Source: Lingula anatina
Lineage: Eukaryota > Brachiopoda > Lingulata > Lingulida > Lingulidae
Assembly: GCF_001039355.2 (NCBI RefSeq)
Contig: NW_019773772.1
Span: 1-32,979, forward strand
DNA: 32,979 nt
Direction: 5' to 3'
Part shown: positions 32,335 through 32,979 of the stretch, piece by piece
Layout of the letters: the number at the start of each line of letters is the position of its first letter
How positions within the stretch are numbered: position 1 is the first letter of the stretch
Program-made: the position numbers and the translations under genes
The notes under the pieces: generated by a model
Seen by the model: only the letters and a program-made list of their open reading frames with translations
What the model was told of the DNA's origin: nothing
Database searches by the model: none

Positions 32335-32595
32335 GTAGCTGTGAGTGTAACCCTTTTGGTTCATTCGGAAAGACATGCGACCCCACTTCAAAACAATGCT
32401 CGTGCAAGCCCGGCGTAAGTGGACTGCATTGTGATCGTTGCGAAATCGGTTATTGGGGATTTCGTAAGATTACAACTGATGGTAACAGTGGCTGCATTCG
32501 TAAGTTTTTTCTTTTTTTTTTCTTTTTTGAAGAAAAGTTAGCTTTTTATGAAAGTACAGATTTAAATAATTTTATTTCATAATTTCATTTTTATT
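32304..32595 (+). repeat. second copy of the 291-bp unit containing the LE exon
   Basis: 31881-32171 and 32304-32595 match base for base apart from three changes that I can see: A/G at 32045 versus 32468 (synonymous Lys), one extra T in the intronic T-run, and G/A in GAAAGTGCAG versus GAAAGTACAG. The 5' edge of the second copy is the N at 32303. Confidence 0.95.
32335..32499 (+). CDS. AGRN-like: second LE exon copy (tandem duplicate or assembly artefact)
   Basis: The translation is identical to the exon at 31912-32076, with the same acceptor and donor. It would join in frame (C|GT, Arg) to give two identical LE domains. Vertebrate LE2 differs strongly from LE1, so this is not the orthologue of LE2. 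Exon and introns are equally conserved and the copy starts at an N, so it is either a very recent tandem duplication or two haplotypes or reads joined by the assembler. Confidence 0.5.
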
Positions 32596-32979
32596 ATGTA
32601 CAGACACAGATGTGTCTGTACATATTGCCATCACCTGCGTCTGTCGTCGCCGATGCCAATGCCGATGGCAATGCCGATGCCGATGCCGATGCCGTCGCCG
32701 TGCACTTTCCTTGTAAACACGATAAGTGGAAGACAGTTTTACTTTTTGGCTTTATATTTACAGAGCTGATGAATATTCATAAAACGCAGGACAAGTTCAA
32801 AAATCAGCATGATCGGGCCATTATTGTAGAAGTTATGCTGTTTTTTCACTTTTCAGCATATATGCAACCTTGTAAACACATTTTAAGGAAAACCGTTAGG
32901 CCTATTGTCATGAAACTCACAGGAGTGGTCAGTCTTACTAAAACGCAGGTTGAGTTCGAAAATCAGCATAATCGGGGCA
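32595..32979. mobile_element. non-autonomous element: hairpin + (GATGCC)n + ~159-bp tandem core (truncated by window end)
   Basis: A perfect hairpin with 13-bp arms (32595-32607 and 32612-32624, TATGTACAGACAC, loop AGAT) is followed by a GC-rich stretch of GATGCC-type hexamers (about 32646-32700). Then come two copies of a roughly 159-bp unit starting at 32709 and 32868, each beginning CCTTGTAAACAC and containing AAAACGCAGG.... and AATCAGCAT.ATCGGG. A microsatellite next to ~160-bp core repeats recalls the pearl-type and Helentron-derived non-autonomous elements of bivalves and other marine invertebrates. The class is an inference; the right end is outside the window. Confidence 0.65.
32646..32700. 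repeat. (GATGCC)n hexamer repeat
   Basis: GATGCC and close variants (AATGCC, GATGGC, GTCGCC) run in tandem within the element at the right end of the window. Confidence 0.9.

Larger units (their letters stand above)
2488..32499 (+). other. AGRN-like: agrin-like gene, internal part (13 exons; both ends outside window)
   Basis: The exons listed below join in one reading frame (1656 nt, 552 codons, entering and leaving in phase 1) and encode FOLN-Kazal, linker, FOLN-Kazal, linker, FOLN-Kazal, FOLN-Kazal, lustrin-type, YGCC module, laminin-EGF and a second laminin-EGF copy. Agrin is a secreted basement-membrane proteoglycan that binds laminin and cell-surface receptors; its N-terminal half is a string of follistatin-like domains followed by laminin-EGF domains. 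The diagnostic part is a YGCC.DG...GP...GCP module directly followed by a CxCNPxGSxGxTCDP laminin-EGF, as I recall from vertebrate agrin. The upstream N-terminus and the downstream SEA, EGF and LamG region are not in the window. The family call is firm. The two linker exons and the status of the duplicated last exon are less certain. Confidence 0.85.

Overview
This is animal (metazoan) genomic DNA: AT-rich, with small coding exons bounded by GT..AG introns of 0.3-6 kb, many microsatellites and several short inverted-repeat transposon relics. All coding exons I can support lie on the + strand. They join in frame into one long open stretch of about 552 codons, with neither the gene start nor the gene end in the window. 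The order of modules identifies the gene as an invertebrate orthologue of agrin, the basement-membrane heparan sulfate proteoglycan. The repeat content (hairpin plus ~159-bp tandem core elements, PIF/Harbinger-like and hAT-like MITEs) fits a marine invertebrate such as an echinoderm, hemichordate or mollusc. I cannot name the species.

Layout. 1-2487: upstream non-coding DNA, presumably intron. 2488-8765: follistatin-like domain A (FOLN exon plus Kazal exon). 13625-13690: a probable Thr/Pro linker mini-exon. 15005-15635: follistatin-like domain B (FOLN exon plus Kazal exon). 19988-20131: a probable Ser/Thr linker exon. 26292-26504: follistatin-like domain C in a single exon. 27794-28453: follistatin-like domain D in two exons. 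28729-28887: a lustrin-type Cys-rich module. 29664-29756: the four-Cys 'YGCC' module that precedes the laminin-EGF domains in agrin. 31912-32076: a laminin-type EGF exon. 32335-32499: an almost identical second copy of that exon, with a single N just in front of it. 32596-32979: the start of a tandem-repeat mobile element that runs off the window.

How the parts fit. Follistatin-like domains C and D are separated by an SGSGSGE motif built across an intron, a typical glycosaminoglycan attachment site that I recall at the same place in vertebrate agrin. Domains C and D, the YGCC module and the laminin-EGF exon therefore line up with vertebrate FS7, FS8 and LE1. The lustrin-type module between FS8 and the YGCC module has no counterpart that I recall in vertebrate agrin and is the most interesting coding feature. 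The introns hold a three-copy MITE family with 5-bp target duplications, at least three foldback elements with TTA-type flanks, and a perfect 26-bp-arm hairpin. Three isolated N bases (5577, 24209, 32303) each sit at a repeat and probably mark collapsed assembly gaps.

I see no bacterial-type genes, no rRNA or tRNA genes and no CRISPR array.
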